Positions 31,519 through 44,900 of a stretch of DNA of 64,000 nt are shown here, one piece after another. The first letter of the stretch is position 1. Each line of letters opens with the position of its first letter. This stretch comes from Beroe forskalii (taxonomy: Eukaryota > Ctenophora > Nuda > Beroida > Beroidae): positions 21,769-85,768 of the forward strand of contig WFMF01000631.1 in NCBI GenBank assembly GCA_011033025.1. Reading direction: 5' to 3'. The notes under the pieces are model-generated. The model did not search any database, was not told the DNA's origin, and saw only the letters and a list, made by a program, of their open reading frames with translations. The translations under genes and the position numbers were made by a program.

Positions 31519-32028
31519 TTGTACCTAATGTTGGGTGGAAGTCTGAGGAGTGGGGAATCCCTCCTCGGAACATACGCCATTTCATGAGAGGGGTGATCTA
31601 ATATACCCTCCTAGCCTCAGTAGTCAGTTCCTCAGTAGTCAGTGCTTCTGATATACCCTGTCTTACCTTCTCAAGACCAAAGATACTGGGAAAACTCCCG
31701 GTTGACAACTATAAAAAAAAGAAGCCAGGAATGATCAAGTTTTAAAGTAGTACCTCACTCAACAACCTCCGAATAGGAGATCCTTCTTCCATAACATCTA
31801 GAGTTATTAAACCACCAGTTTTTGTAAAACATGTACCAGTACAGCAGTGACATAAGGCCACCACAATCCACAGTCACAGTTGCACAGTACTCAGTGGTTC
31901 CTGAATGGAGAATGGGCAGATTGCCAGATAACCTACAGGCTACGAGATCTTTAGTGGTCCCCTGTTGAAAAGAGCGGTACATTCGGGTATCATAATTATT
32001 CGGGAATATTCCCTGGGACCCCGCGCTC

Positions 32029-32086
32029 GAGAAATAGGTGGTTCGAGGTCATCAACACACCATTTTAAACCATGATAATGACATCA
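32029..32086 (-). repeat. CRE-bounded palindrome, reverse
   Basis: Read on minus: TGACATCATTATCATGG, then aaaatggtg, then ttgatgacc, ending at a foot seen on plus as aataggtgg (32033-32041). Confidence 0.7.
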
Positions 32087-32779
32087 TTCTTATGGAAGGT
32101 AACTAGTTCGTAGACACATTATAACATTCGGTATATATAAGTTGTGGCACTGAACTAACCACTATTACCATTATATTCTGAGATGATTGCTACGCTGTAA
32201 TGAACATTGAACGTATTGTGGTGGGACAATGGAGAGGGCTGTACAATCCCAATTATTTCACGACCCTTTGGAGTCTATTCGAGGGGGGTTTCTTGCAATA
32301 ATTAAACAGTTGGTAGAGTTCCTTTCTAGAATAAATTACATGTAGACTATAGAATGAAATAACCGGGTTACTTAGTGATTAGATAAGAATGGTACGGAGA
32401 TAAGAATACTCATTACTCATTACACTTCTATCAAGGTCTGCCAAGGGATACCCTATATTCTGATAGATGACAAACTGGCTGTTTTACTGGCATTAAAATG
32501 ACCTTTCCAATGGAATAAGTATTATAAAAAGGTTCCCCAAAGTTCTACATTGTACATAAACACACGACTATCGGGTCCATTTTGGGATACTTCCCGGTTG
32601 TGGCCTAAGCCCGTAAGGCGAGGGTCTATTGTCTAAACCAATGTGGACCCGATCAGGCAAGTGTCTATATATTATAGACCTGCATGAAAACGTCAGAGGG
32701 TTCTACAAAAGGAGGAACCCCATTCACCAGTGGGCGCGGAACTAAGCGACTTCCACCTCTACTCACCTTGAAAGCGGAA

Positions 32780-32986
32780 CTAAGCGACTTCCACCTCGGG
32801 CTGCACGTTGTTCTCTATGCAGTTCTCGACTGCCTTGGTCTCCGTCACCACGTTGCTGTCTGCGTTTGCCTCTTCCACCACCTCAGCAGGTGTCTCCTCA
32901 GCCGGGGTCTCCTCGGCTGCTGCCTCTTCCTTCGTCTCTTCCACTGGGGCGGCTTCCTCAGCGGCGGCGGCTTCGTTGTCTGGCGT
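32780..32986 (-). CDS. MARCKS-like gene, terminal exon
   Basis: Acceptor ctttcag, then TPDNEAAAAEEAAP, with TPAEE repeats and ending NNVQPEVEVA and TAG at 32782-32780. Length 68 codons plus stop, phase 0. Just downstream, 32739-32766 is a partial direct copy of the stop-codon region (gcggaactaagcgacttcc). Confidence 0.75.
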   Translation of the reverse strand, partial: TPDNEAAAAEEAAPVEETKEEAAAEETPAEETPAEVVEEANADSNVVTETKAVENCIENNVQPEVEVA

Positions 32987-35900
32987 CTGAAAGTGGCGTT
33001 ATATTAGGTTATCAAGAAGGGAATATGTGACGCAAGTTCGAATAGTCGCTTTTTTCTGAAATTTGAAATTATCAGAAATTCTTCAGTTTTCTACTCCCTC
33101 AGACGTAACTTCGTGACGTCTGAGGGAGTGCAAAATTAAATAATTTCTGATAATTTCCTATTTCAGGAAAAGTAGAATATTCGAGACAGAGGGATGTGTT
33201 GATAAACTGGAATGTTTATCAGTTCTAATCAGCATGGAGAAGTGATAGAATGAGGCTGAGTGACGTAGAGAGTTTGCTTTAATTGCAAGTGTGCAATTGA
33301 TGGTGTTCTATGACTTCACTTCAGGAAATTTCCATCGATAAACCCATGCAGTACACACCTAAAGTTAATAAAACGGAATGTTTCTTATCACTGTGTGATT
33401 GAGAAGGTGTGATTGGCGTCAGAGAGCAAAACGTCAGAGAGTGTAAAGTGTCACCATGACAACGTCAAAGGTGCTGTGTGTTACCATGTGTTACCATGTA
33501 CACGTACAAGGTGCCGCGTTGACCATGTACTATCATGCACTTCATTATCAGTTGCGAATACAAACTCAAGGGTACATGGCAGTGATGATGACAATAGTGA
33601 CGTCATCAGATTTATACATGATACGGGTGAATTAACGTTCTAGAAATCAAGTACACATTATATTTGTGGATTTGAGATTATTGATGAGTTCTTCTCGTTC
33701 CAATGCAATCCCCGCATTCTCACTGAACATTCTAGGTTTAGACTTTAGAAGAGTCTCGATCCTCTATACCAAAAGTACATTAGTGCAGTAAGAAAATACG
33801 TGATTTCTAGCCTTCCGGTGATGTAATGCAAGCAGGAAAAACTGCAAACATTCTCCTTTTATGGATATAAACGGACAAGTGCCCGGTCTAACTTTGTACT
33901 TTCATCCCGTGTAATAATATCATGATGAGAACATCAGATAATGTCGTATAGTAAAAAGATGTCGCATAATGACTTGTTTAGGACAATATAACCTCTAACC
34001 CACCCACTTATACTACCAATTAGATGATGTAATCTAATGTCTGTCTGGTGCCTACCCCATGCAGCTATTATAAAATGTCATGTACAGCTCAAATGTCTGG
34101 GACTTCGCTGGGAAGTGCAGTGCTGGAAGACGGATAAAAGGCTTAGCGAGAGTGGGAATTAAGGGAAAGGTGATAATCACGCCCAAATTACTCGAGCAGT
34201 TTTTTAAATTGCGAACCTTTCCGGACCCAGGCACAGATAAACACGGACTTTTCGGTGTTCCATCTCGAGCAACCTTACTTTTCGATACTTCGGCAGGGAA
34301 CTTGGATATTTAGATTTTATGCCGAGTAAAGGGGATTGCAGTGCGTGTGAAGTGAATCCGTACCGAAGGGGAATAATCTGGGAAGGTACAGTGTTTACTG
34401 TTTAACAGGGAGTAACAATTAGTGGAGACTGCAACTGTCAACTCTGGTAGACATGTCCTGAAGTGACTGGGAAGATGGGTGCCTGGACTGGGGAAATCTT
34501 TGGTAACTCAATTAGAAGCGCAATCTTCATTAGACCCTGCCCTAGAAAGCCTTCGTCGCTCACCAATGTGAACGTATTGAACGACCCCACATCATTTTCC
34601 ATATATTGTAACTTTCATTGACTATGGGAATGGTGCCTGCCCCGAGCATGAACCCGTGCATGATTGCTCTGAATAATACATGGCTCAACGACCAGTGAGC
34701 TGTTGCAGCTGTAACAAGATGACCAGGGAGCTGTAACAAGATGATCTGATAGAGCTGTAACAATAGTGTGTTACAATAGGGAGTATGAAGCTGCAAGAAG
34801 TGTAACATTTAACACTCCCATTATACGTTACTGTTCAAAAGCAGCTCTCTGGTTACACCTTCTGGTACGCAACACTAACTCCAGTACGAGAACTGAAAAT
34901 CTCACGCAATGTAATAAGGACAAAAGGCTTGTGAGAATGACTTCATTATCAGGGTTTAAAATGGTGAAATAATGGCGTCTACTTTGTCCGAAAGACAGAA
35001 AAGACCAGTGTACAAGACACTTTGAGCAAGATTCTGTAACAGGTGAACTAAGCGGTTACATCATCAGCAAATGCAGCTGTAAAGCAGCAGACTGGAGGCG
35101 CCAGAACCCCTACTTGCATGAAAACGAGAACAGCAAACCCATAGAATGCAGAGCGCGCACACTCTCGGGCTGTAACAAATGGTACAGTAGTGGGTGGTGA
35201 TTGCGGTGGGAAACGGGAGACAGCGAACTTCTCAGACTTCTCAGAGTACACGGAACATTTTACAAGGATTCTTCCACACTCACAGACGCAGGGAAAGGAC
35301 TAAGGAAGGCCCAGGTGGTGGATAAAGGAGGTGTAACTGTGTAAGGTGTATACCCCGTTTAATACTTTAATACCAAAAGACCCATCTTGCTAGCATTTAA
35401 TTCGTCCTGAATGGCAGTTCTCTAGCCCTGATCATGAAGATATAAGGAAAGTTATTTCCATTGAGTAAGAACATGCTCAAACTAAGTGCTGGAACAGGGT
35501 GCAAACGAACCACTTTGAAGGGAGTGAGATCTAGGATATATCTCGGATAATTAAAGTGGTTTGAGATCATGAGTACTGTGGTCTACAGTATACTGGGTAT
35601 GTACGGGCTCTAGGCTCCATCCCACACAGCCAGGGTGAAGTATCCCGGGAGTTCCAGAGCAGTATTTCCCTTACACATGAAATATTCTCTTGGTACGCGG
35701 AGAGAAGAGAACATATAGTACTCTAGTAATAGGAAGACCTAGGAGATTTAGAGATGGTAGTGGTACAGACCAGGAATACTGATGGTCGAGAAGAAGGAGT
35801 TGAAGGAGGAGGAGGAGATGGTGGCACTGGTTGGCACACTGAAGTTATGTATGCGGCTGATGAGGCTGCTGAATAGAAATGGTGGTACTAGTGTCTTATG

Positions 35901-38900
35901 GCGCCGTCAGACAGGCGCCAACCCCTTCAGACAAACCCACCCACGAAGCAACGTGCCTTCTTAGAATACCAGCACGATTCCATTCTGGGTATTCTCAGAA
36001 CTCCAAGCATGACCAGGGGTGGAAGTAGCAGAGTGATTATTTTCTGTATAATAGGCATTGTTAACCAGCATGCAAGAGGAAAACTGGTGCTTTAACGTCA
36101 CTGATACACCATGTTAAAGTATGATAATGACGTCATCCCACGACCGCTTATCATGAATGCTGAAACGGGCTTGTTAGAGAGGAGGAAAATGCTCGGATCT
36201 GTCTGTGTAATCAGGAGATGAGCTTATTGTTCACTGTCAGATGGTACAAGACAGTATACATCACAGGACATCCTAAATCCTAATACATTGTAGTCTCAGA
36301 TATACAGCGCTAACTGATCATCAATTCTGAGATTGATTTCCCAATACCAGCCTTAGGCTGCAGGCGTCATATTTGCATTGCACAAATCGAATTTTCTCCA
36401 GAAACCGTAATAATTTGCTCCAGAAACCATTATAATCCGGAGCGCAGGCGACAGGCAATTACTGACTCAAAAGTGGCCAAATAAGGTAATACCATTGCTT
36501 GGATAATTCCATTTGCTTGGCGAAGGAATGATAACTATTTGAACAGTTGCTCAAATAGTCAAATAGATACCCGTTACTACGTCTGCAGCATTTAACCCCC
36601 AAGACGACTAGACACGCCTTTCTTTGTAGTCAGCATTGCCTTTACAGGTAATCTCAGGGTTAACTCTGTCTCGCACACAGAGTTAGTAGCAACCAGCTGG
36701 GATTATATTCAGGGGGAGGGATATTTCTACTTCAAAACACTGAGCACGGAACCTACTCAGTCAATGCAGCGAGTATTGAAATCTCAGTAAAACGGCTACT
36801 CTAAAGGCTTCTCAAGACCTAAGAGTTAGCTCTGTGGAATACGGAGTTTACGGTCCAGTAATTTGTGAAGTCTGGTGTTAATTGCTCGGGGCTGGAACTA
36901 CCTGCATGAACAACTGAGGAAGTAACGATATGGTTTATTGGTTTAGGGAGTGTGGACGGTACGAATTGCACTGCGCCACTACAGAGCTGATAGTTTGGTC
37001 TGAACATACGTTAACACCTGCACCGTTACACCAAATAATAAGTGTCCTGTGGTGGAACTAACTTGATATATGCTGGACATTATATACACTGAAATACAAG
37101 GGTGTGACACATGGTAATAATTACACCCTGCCCACAACCCTAGACTTTAGGTATGAATCAGGCAGGAACCAGACAGGTATATTAGCAGGAATGACCGATT
37201 ACACTGACAGAATGCTGACGGTTAGCTCTCAAGTTAACGAGCTAGTAACAACCTCCCGTGTGACATGTCCTACCCTTCCGAGAATTAGCCATGTGTGGGA
37301 TATGATATGTATAATATGTGGGTGATAATTTCATATTATGAGGATAAATTCGTGTATCATGTGCTAAAAGCAAATGGAAACTCATTACATAAGGATGACA
37401 CCTTCAAAAACAACACTTTCCAATAGAATCTGTGGTATATTGAAGGCTACCCTGCATATCCATTATCCCATGTCACTAGATTTCGTGAATTATCAAACTT
37501 CTCCACCCCTCCCTTTACTCACGGGTTCCTCAGCTGGTTGTTCCTCTGCTGGAGCCTCTTCCTTTGCCTCCTCCTTGCAACTCTTCTTCTCCTTCTTCTT
37601 GAAGACCCTGCTGAAGAACTTGGCGAAGAAGGATGGTTTCTTGGCGGGTTTCTCCTCGGCGGCGGCCTCCTCTACTTCGGGCTCGGCGGCTTCCGTCGTT
37701 TCGGCGGGAGCAGCTTCGGCTTCGGCGGCTTCTGGCTCAGCGGCGGGGGTTTCTTCAGGAGCGGCGGCTTCGGCTTCAGGGGCAGCTTCCTCAGCCTGAG
37801 AAGGGTGTAAGTTGAGGACGGTTGTACAGGACGGTTATTGTGGCCCTACAGGACGGTTATAGTGGTGAATGTGGGTGTAATGCGAGTAGTACAGGACGGT
37901 TATAGTGGTTTGTGAGGGAAGTACAGGACGGTTATAGTGGTTTGTGTGAGTGTAATAAGCGGTTACATGTCGAAGTGGTGACCGTATACCGCAACTTACA
38001 TGGTCGAGGCGACAGCCGAGACTATGTAAGTTGGATAATGGACGAGGCTTGCCGAGTTCATTATCGAAGGTATACGGTCACAGCTGAGATCATGGAGCCG
38101 GATTATACCCCGACCGGTAATAGCTTTGGCCGACTATTTTCTGACCAAACAACAGTATTTCTTCCCACTCGGGTCTGACGACCCTCGTCCGGATTCAACG
38201 CTTAAGTAGATTTTTGAGTGCTCCTTTATGAAATCAAATTTCATTTTAATATTTTTTACACTGTAATTCAGTGGAGACTGTATAACCAAACTTACACGGT
38301 CGCTAAAACAAGCTTGGGAGGGGTATAATGTGAGTTGTACAGGACGGTTATAGTGGTGAGTTTGGGTGTAATGCGAGTAGTACAGGACGGTTATCGTGGT
38401 TTGTGTGAGTAGTACAGGACGGTTATAGTGGTTTGTGTGTGTAGTACACTGGAGAGAGAGGATGTATTAAAGTGGTGTTTACCACATATCATTGACATGT
38501 GTACAACAACAAGTCCATAATATATTAGGTAACGACTAACTCCTGATGACTCATGATGACCCCCTCTCTCTCTAGGCCAGTTGGTGGAAATATCAACATA
38601 TGCAGAAAGAGCTATCACTTATCTCTCCCTGCATACACACTCTATGTATATTTATATATATTCACAACATAATAATATATCCACTCTTCTCTTATCCCGG
38701 ACAGGCAGTTCTCCTGAATTTGAAAGGGTGGGAGGACTCGAAATGAAATCAAGCACCAGCTCGCCGCCTGACGACAGATTCGTGTGCAAATCTCACGCTG
38801 CGTTCTATATTAACCATGAGGAGGGCTATTAATTCTTCATGCGATCATTTGTATATGTGCGAGTCATTACATTGGAGCTAAAACCCGAAAACGTCGAAAT

Positions 38901-41900
38901 TAGCCGATTCAACGCCGTCAATTCACCAGTGTAAGCTATGATAATGACGTCACGATTCAAGCGTCAATTACTTGGGCTCGGCAGCTTAGCCACGCATCAT
39001 CATTACCTCCAATGATTGGTATCATGAATACCCATGCACATCGTGGCGTTCCAATTAGCTTAACTCATTGCCCTGATGAATATGAGCACCGGGATGCGTC
39101 TCACAGAGCCATTTTACGAATATTATACGGCTTGATTTATTAGAGCTGAATCCGTAGAAGAGTTCCAAAAAACCACGGAACACTTAGAAATATATCCCAC
39201 CATGAACCACGCGCACACGCGAAATCTAGCGTAGGGTGCGCATTGTATTGTCCGTTGATGGGCCGTATATTAAAAGTATTGATGATGACTGTCGACAACG
39301 ACAACAATATGTGTCCTTGGAGAGTCCAATCGCTCTCTCACTCACACATATATATTGGTGGTAAATGAAAACTCTATTACCTTATATGGCATAAACGATC
39401 CATTGGATATATGGTAATGCACACAATATAGTGTCATGGAGAGAGCTGCTGTCCGAGTGGTAGGGAGCTTTCAATAGAGCTGTCTCTCTTTAGAGATAGT
39501 CATTGAATTAAATTGCAACACACACACAAGCAATCTGATAGATCAGCTAGCTAAGGGGTATGTTGAGAGAGCTCTTATTGTGCGGGGACAGCTTAAGGTG
39601 CTTACAATCTATCCAAAAAAGGTAAAAAGTTATGTAGTGAGAATTATGTAAACCTCTCATTGAACTTAATTCACCCGCAAACAAATTCATAAATCAAAAA
39701 CCGGGCACAGAAATTATATTGAAGGCTACAGTGAGGGCCAAAGTAAAACTGTAAAATGAAAATAGAGTTAGAATGAAAATGGAATAAAAAAGAATATACC
39801 AGCGGGGGCGGGTTCGGGCTCCTTTTCCTTCTTCTTCTTCCTGAAGGAGTTCCTCAACTTAGCTCCGAAGCTGGGTTTCTTGGGCTTCTCCTTCACCTCA
39901 TCTTCCTTCTCCTTCTCTGACACTTTCTCCTCCTGAAAGAGAGGGGAGCTAGAGTGGAGTTTGTCGGGCAGGATACCTTCTGGGGTGTAGAGGCTGAAAG
40001 TATGATGACAAAACTGATGATTAATGAGTTAGGAAATGATAATCCACTGAAAATGGAGATGTAAATCATTCATTGTTGATGAATTAATGCATTGACAAGA
40101 AAGCATCATCAACCATTTCATGAGAAATCTAGATCCTTGTGGTCATGACAAAATTTGAAATCTTGGAGTTCATTCAAGGAACGCAACGAGTCTTTCCCTG
40201 AAAACTTTACGGTGAAATTCTATCAAAAATGCATGATCTAAAGCTTGGATGTAACATAGAAAGCAAAACCCAAAATTTAATGAAAAGCTTATAATCAAAT
40301 CGTAGAAGAAAGCAATAACTTGTGTTCTATGAAGTAATCAGGGATTTAATGAGCAAATCCACGCAAAAAGGAATGAAATCGGCTGAAAACCAAACATACA
40401 ATATAACACTCCACTCAACAATGCAACCGTCATCGGGGCGATGTGAGGGTTAGTGCAGGGCTGGAGCCATGCATAGCCGCATTCCCAAGAAGTGGACAAT
40501 ATCACGTGATAAGGCATGCCCATATAAGGAGCGCCGAATTGTCCCTCCCCCAGAATTTCACACCCCAAGGCTCAAAGTAGGCTTTTTCAGCAAAACATTT
40601 TATTGAGGCAAAATTATTATCCCGGCATACCCATTTTACGTGCAATAAGGCACTATCGAAGAAGTTTACTTGGTATCATATATGCGGAATTATGTCAATT
40701 GGGCTTCTTGGATATTGCCTACTATTACATGTATACACAATACCATATATGGGCATGTGAGTACCACGTGACCTACATTTTCAGTGGCAGGATCGACGGC
40801 CTCTTCCTCTACAACATCTTTCTCCTCATCTTTCTTGGAGTCCTTATCTTCTGTGCTTGCCTCCTAGTGTACACAGGAATTCTTTACATGTTGGACTCGC
40901 GCCAAAAACACAAATGCTACTTCAATATTAGTGATAGGAATAATATTTTATAGTGTGAAATGACTGTGAGAAATAAGGCTTACAAGTTATGGCTAAAAAT
41001 GGGAGAAAAATTAAAATAAGTTGGAAATCAGAAGTTTCAAAAATGATAATATGGCATAGAGCTCATCTTAAATGGTCCTGAGGGATTGAAAATTGTGAAA
41101 AAGGAATATAAGCATAAATAATCCCTAGACTTTTGCCAACTCGGATGTGTATTGTGTACAACAAACAGACAATGATAAATTCTCCAAATAGACATAATAA
41201 CACGCATACAAATAAGATAACATTGTTCTTACCTCGCAAGGGGTTTCCTCCTTGGGCTCTTCCTCCTGAGGTACTTCTGGGGCGGTTTCAGTCTGATCTG
41301 CCTGGAAACAAGCATCGTGTTTAGGATGGTTGCTATTAGATTTTATTAGACTTATCAGTAAATCATCACGAAAAAAATATCAAATTTATTGTAGCAATTA
41401 ATTTTTGATCCAAGTCATTCAAATTTATGAATTTTCGTTTTATGATGATCTCCTATAAAAATATTTCCCTCTCCTCGAGTATTTGATTCTCCTCTTTCTC
41501 TCACGTACATTCCTCCTCTCTCTGAAAGAACTCCTCCGCCAAGTCACGATCCATTGACTCTCACAACGGCACATTTCACAATTACTCCACCACTTACTCT
41601 GTACATCACGAGTTATTTACTCCTTTCTCCGAGTTATTTACTCATTCTCCGGGTAATTTCCTTATTCTCCGAGTAATTTCCTGCCTGCTCTGGTGCCGGA
41701 ATGTTTCGATTTGCGGCAACTCTCATCGCGACTTAGACATGACGCGCACGAACAACACACAATCTGACTTCATCTATTCACCATTTTAACTCATGATAAT
41801 GACGTCACTCTCAATCGCCTGTCATTTGTGCATGACTTATTAACACTGGAAATCACTCCGACCAGTTATCTCTCATACCGGAAATCTTCATCATTTGAGC

Positions 41901-44900
41901 GGAGAGAATTCCCGCAGTGAGAGCAAGAAGAAGCGAGAAGAGAGGGAAAGGATGAGAGGAAGATAGGTCAGCATGATGTTTAAAATTATGTAAGATAATT
42001 GTTCGATTATCAAGTAGAATAGGAAGCGTAATGAGTGACACTAATTCCTACACTCATGTGAGTGTGTGTGTGGGTGAGTGTGTGGTCGGAGAACGGATGA
42101 TGGAGCAGGAGGGTCGGAGCATAGCTTGGTACGAACTCACATACACTCGAGTAGATACACTCATGACTGACGACTCCCATGTACAGATCATGTACATTTA
42201 AATGTACATGTACATTTCAATGTACATATTTTTAATGTATGAGTACAAGTAAAGTGATTTGTTCATGTCATTGTACAAACTTGAACGTGGAACCCACGTA
42301 CTCAAAGGATCGAAAAGGATTACAAAAAGGGGAGGTGGAGCGGTAGGCCGGTGAGAGAGATTGGGTGTCCATTTGTTAAGTTTTACATGATGTCAGATTT
42401 TGAAATGGGAATTGGGAAAGATTGGGTGGACGCGTTCAACAAAAACATGACGTCTGAAATTCTCTTTTTGGTTTTGCACATTTTTAGGACATGAAACAAA
42501 ATTTTAAAAACTGTAAGGGAAGTTCATATGAAGGAGAGATGTCCAAACTTTCTGATACTGATTTCACGAACACTCTATCTCCATCAGATCATGAGATATG
42601 ATGTTTTAAAGTGAAATGATACAAAAGTCACATCAAAGACATTTTCAGATTGATACCACACCTCATAAAAATGCAGCTGAGCATCGAAAATGGCCAATAT
42701 TTCAGGAGTGCATTGATGTATTGTTTATATACTTGTTCCAATGAAAATTGTCACCTTGGGGTCAAAGATGATACAGTAGTCACACATTTCCCGTGAAAAT
42801 TTACCCTTTTCTATGTCGTGATTTAAGTATCTTCAATCTATCTTTTCTAAGGTTTCTCAGTTTAATCACATAGTTTCATGCATCCCCTGATAGCTAAACA
42901 ACACGAGAATCACTTTAACTCAAAAAATTGATACAAAGGTCACATCTTCGTAACTGATGGAATAAAATGATAGAAGGAAACAAATGTGTGATTTTAAGTA
43001 TCACAGAAGGTATTTTTAGGGAAAATGATATGATTATTCACATCTTATAAGTTAACCTATCAATTAAAATGAACTTTCCCTCAATCTAAGGTCAAAACAG
43101 ATACAAAAATCACACATGATTTCCTCCATTGTTGTGAAACCATTTTATTGTGATCTCAGTATCACCAATGACATTTTAGGTTAATAATATTGTGTATATT
43201 TTGGAAAGTAAACTCCTTCCAGAAACTGTACTTGCCGTTTGATATAAGATAAATAGTCACTTTATGATACACTGATCACATAATTTCGCTACAAGTGATA
43301 ATAATTTACCAAAGAATCCAACAGTATTGGTATTGTAAGGCATGTGATGAATATATCCATTTACATATCTGTGATTTTTGATCCAGATTCAGCTATAATA
43401 TAGATGTGACTTTCTATAGAAACTAAAAACTCACGAAACTAGGTTGAATATGGATACAGAAATCACATAACATACAGAAATTTTTTCCACATGAATATGA
43501 GATCCGGTGTTTATCATGTGATATTGGTATCAAAATTGGTCACAATTCAATTTTTAGCCGCCAATATCATGGCATAGCAATATTCTCAACCATTTATGGT
43601 GTTCTGATAACCATACACAGTATGGTTTCACTGTAATGGCCTCTTGATTTAAGAAATACAGGTACATAAAACCTCTATGTGACTTTAGTATTATTTCATG
43701 GCCATTGGCCTGTGACTCGCTGACCATATTTCGAAATCCCATTCACTTTGGATACACAAATGGCTACACAATATTCATATGAGTGATATATACAAATTCT
43801 GTAGTCTAGGGCCAAAAAATGATACTAAAGTGATTCTGGTATCATAAATGACCCTGTAAATAATATTTTTCCCTCCCCAACGCCTTTTTGTCTTACAAAA
43901 AGGCATTGAAGAGGGTTAGCAGAGATCGTGGTTAGGGAAGGTGATAAATAGGATCTGTGTATAGCAGGTCCAGGTTTGCAATACAACTACTGTAATTTCT
44001 GAAAAGTGCCCGGAAAATGGTTGTGGTGTAAAAACGTCATAAAAGTGGTGTAAAAACGTCATAAAAGTGGCGTAAAAACGTCATAAAAGTGGCGTAAAAA
44101 CGTCATACAGACGAGTCTCCTAGCAACTCTTACATTTGCGCGCGCACAACGCGCGCGCAAACGCTTGCGGAGATCATGTATTGTTGATGAATGTTCGTGC
44201 GCGGCGCAGCATGAGTCACAATATTTCAAAGACCAAAGTGCGCCGCAGTATGCAACTAGTAACGATTACAGTGGAATGAATAAGGTAGAGCGTCCATTTT
44301 CCAAGAGCTGTTCATTGAGAAGGCAAACATGAAAGTTTTCGTCAAATTGAAATAATTGTTTTTATCTTCAATCAAGTCGAAGTGCGAAAGTTCTGCACTA
44401 ACGCCGCGCACTAGCGTGCGCAGGGCCGCCTGAAAAGTTTGACAGGGTAATAAATCAATTAACTGTTTGACTGATGTCAATCTGTTATACGTCAAGCCAT
44501 GTTAATATTTAGCGTTATAGTGATACAGATACGAAAATATTGGGATCTTTTACACTTATATTCCATATGTTTTGATTTATATTATCACTTTTCTGCCCGT
44601 AAAAGTGTTGTATCATGATACTAATTGCTAATTCAACATCAATTTCAAGAACCACGGGGGAGGGAAATTAAGCGCCTGCATACGGGAAAAACGGACAAAC
44701 AAGAGTTGTGCCTGCAGGCGCAATTCTTGTTTATCAGAAGAAATTGGAATGTGATAAATAGTCAATTATTGACCTTGTATCAAATTTTTACACCTCTAGG
44801 ACTCAAGGCAAATGATCTATGGCCAGTTTTGTGCAATTTGTCACATTTTTGAAAATGAAATTTAGAATTTCAGACATGTTTTTGTTGAACGTGTCCGGGT

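Larger units (their letters stand above)
29068..32779. other. Intergenic region between copy B and the MARCKS-like gene
   Basis: No coding exon was recognised. It holds five palindrome copies listed separately, the hairpin at 30264-30350, and C-rich or AT-rich stretches. Several short reading frames lack any conserved feature. Confidence 0.4.
32987..37522 (-). other. Last MARCKS-like intron
   Basis: 4.5 kb without further exons that I can support. It carries the 147 bp hairpin, two palindrome copies and an isolated TGACGTCA (33598-33605). A GA-rich patch at 35780-35830 gives a Lys/Glu frame on plus but has no splice or family support. Confidence 0.4.

Noticed and set aside
35782..35964. Plus-strand frame starting MVEKKELKEEEE
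   Set aside because: A GA-rich patch with no splice sites, no family likeness, and a random-looking remainder.
37374..37815. Plus-strand Ala/Ser- and Gly/Leu-rich frames, and similar ones at 32684-33007
   Set aside because: Antisense shadows of the GC-rich MARCKS-like exons, which have splice sites and consistent phase on minus.
37978..38081. Parvovirus-like terminal hairpin
   Set aside because: Only the overall shape is reminiscent; no replicase or capsid-like coding sequence lies nearby.
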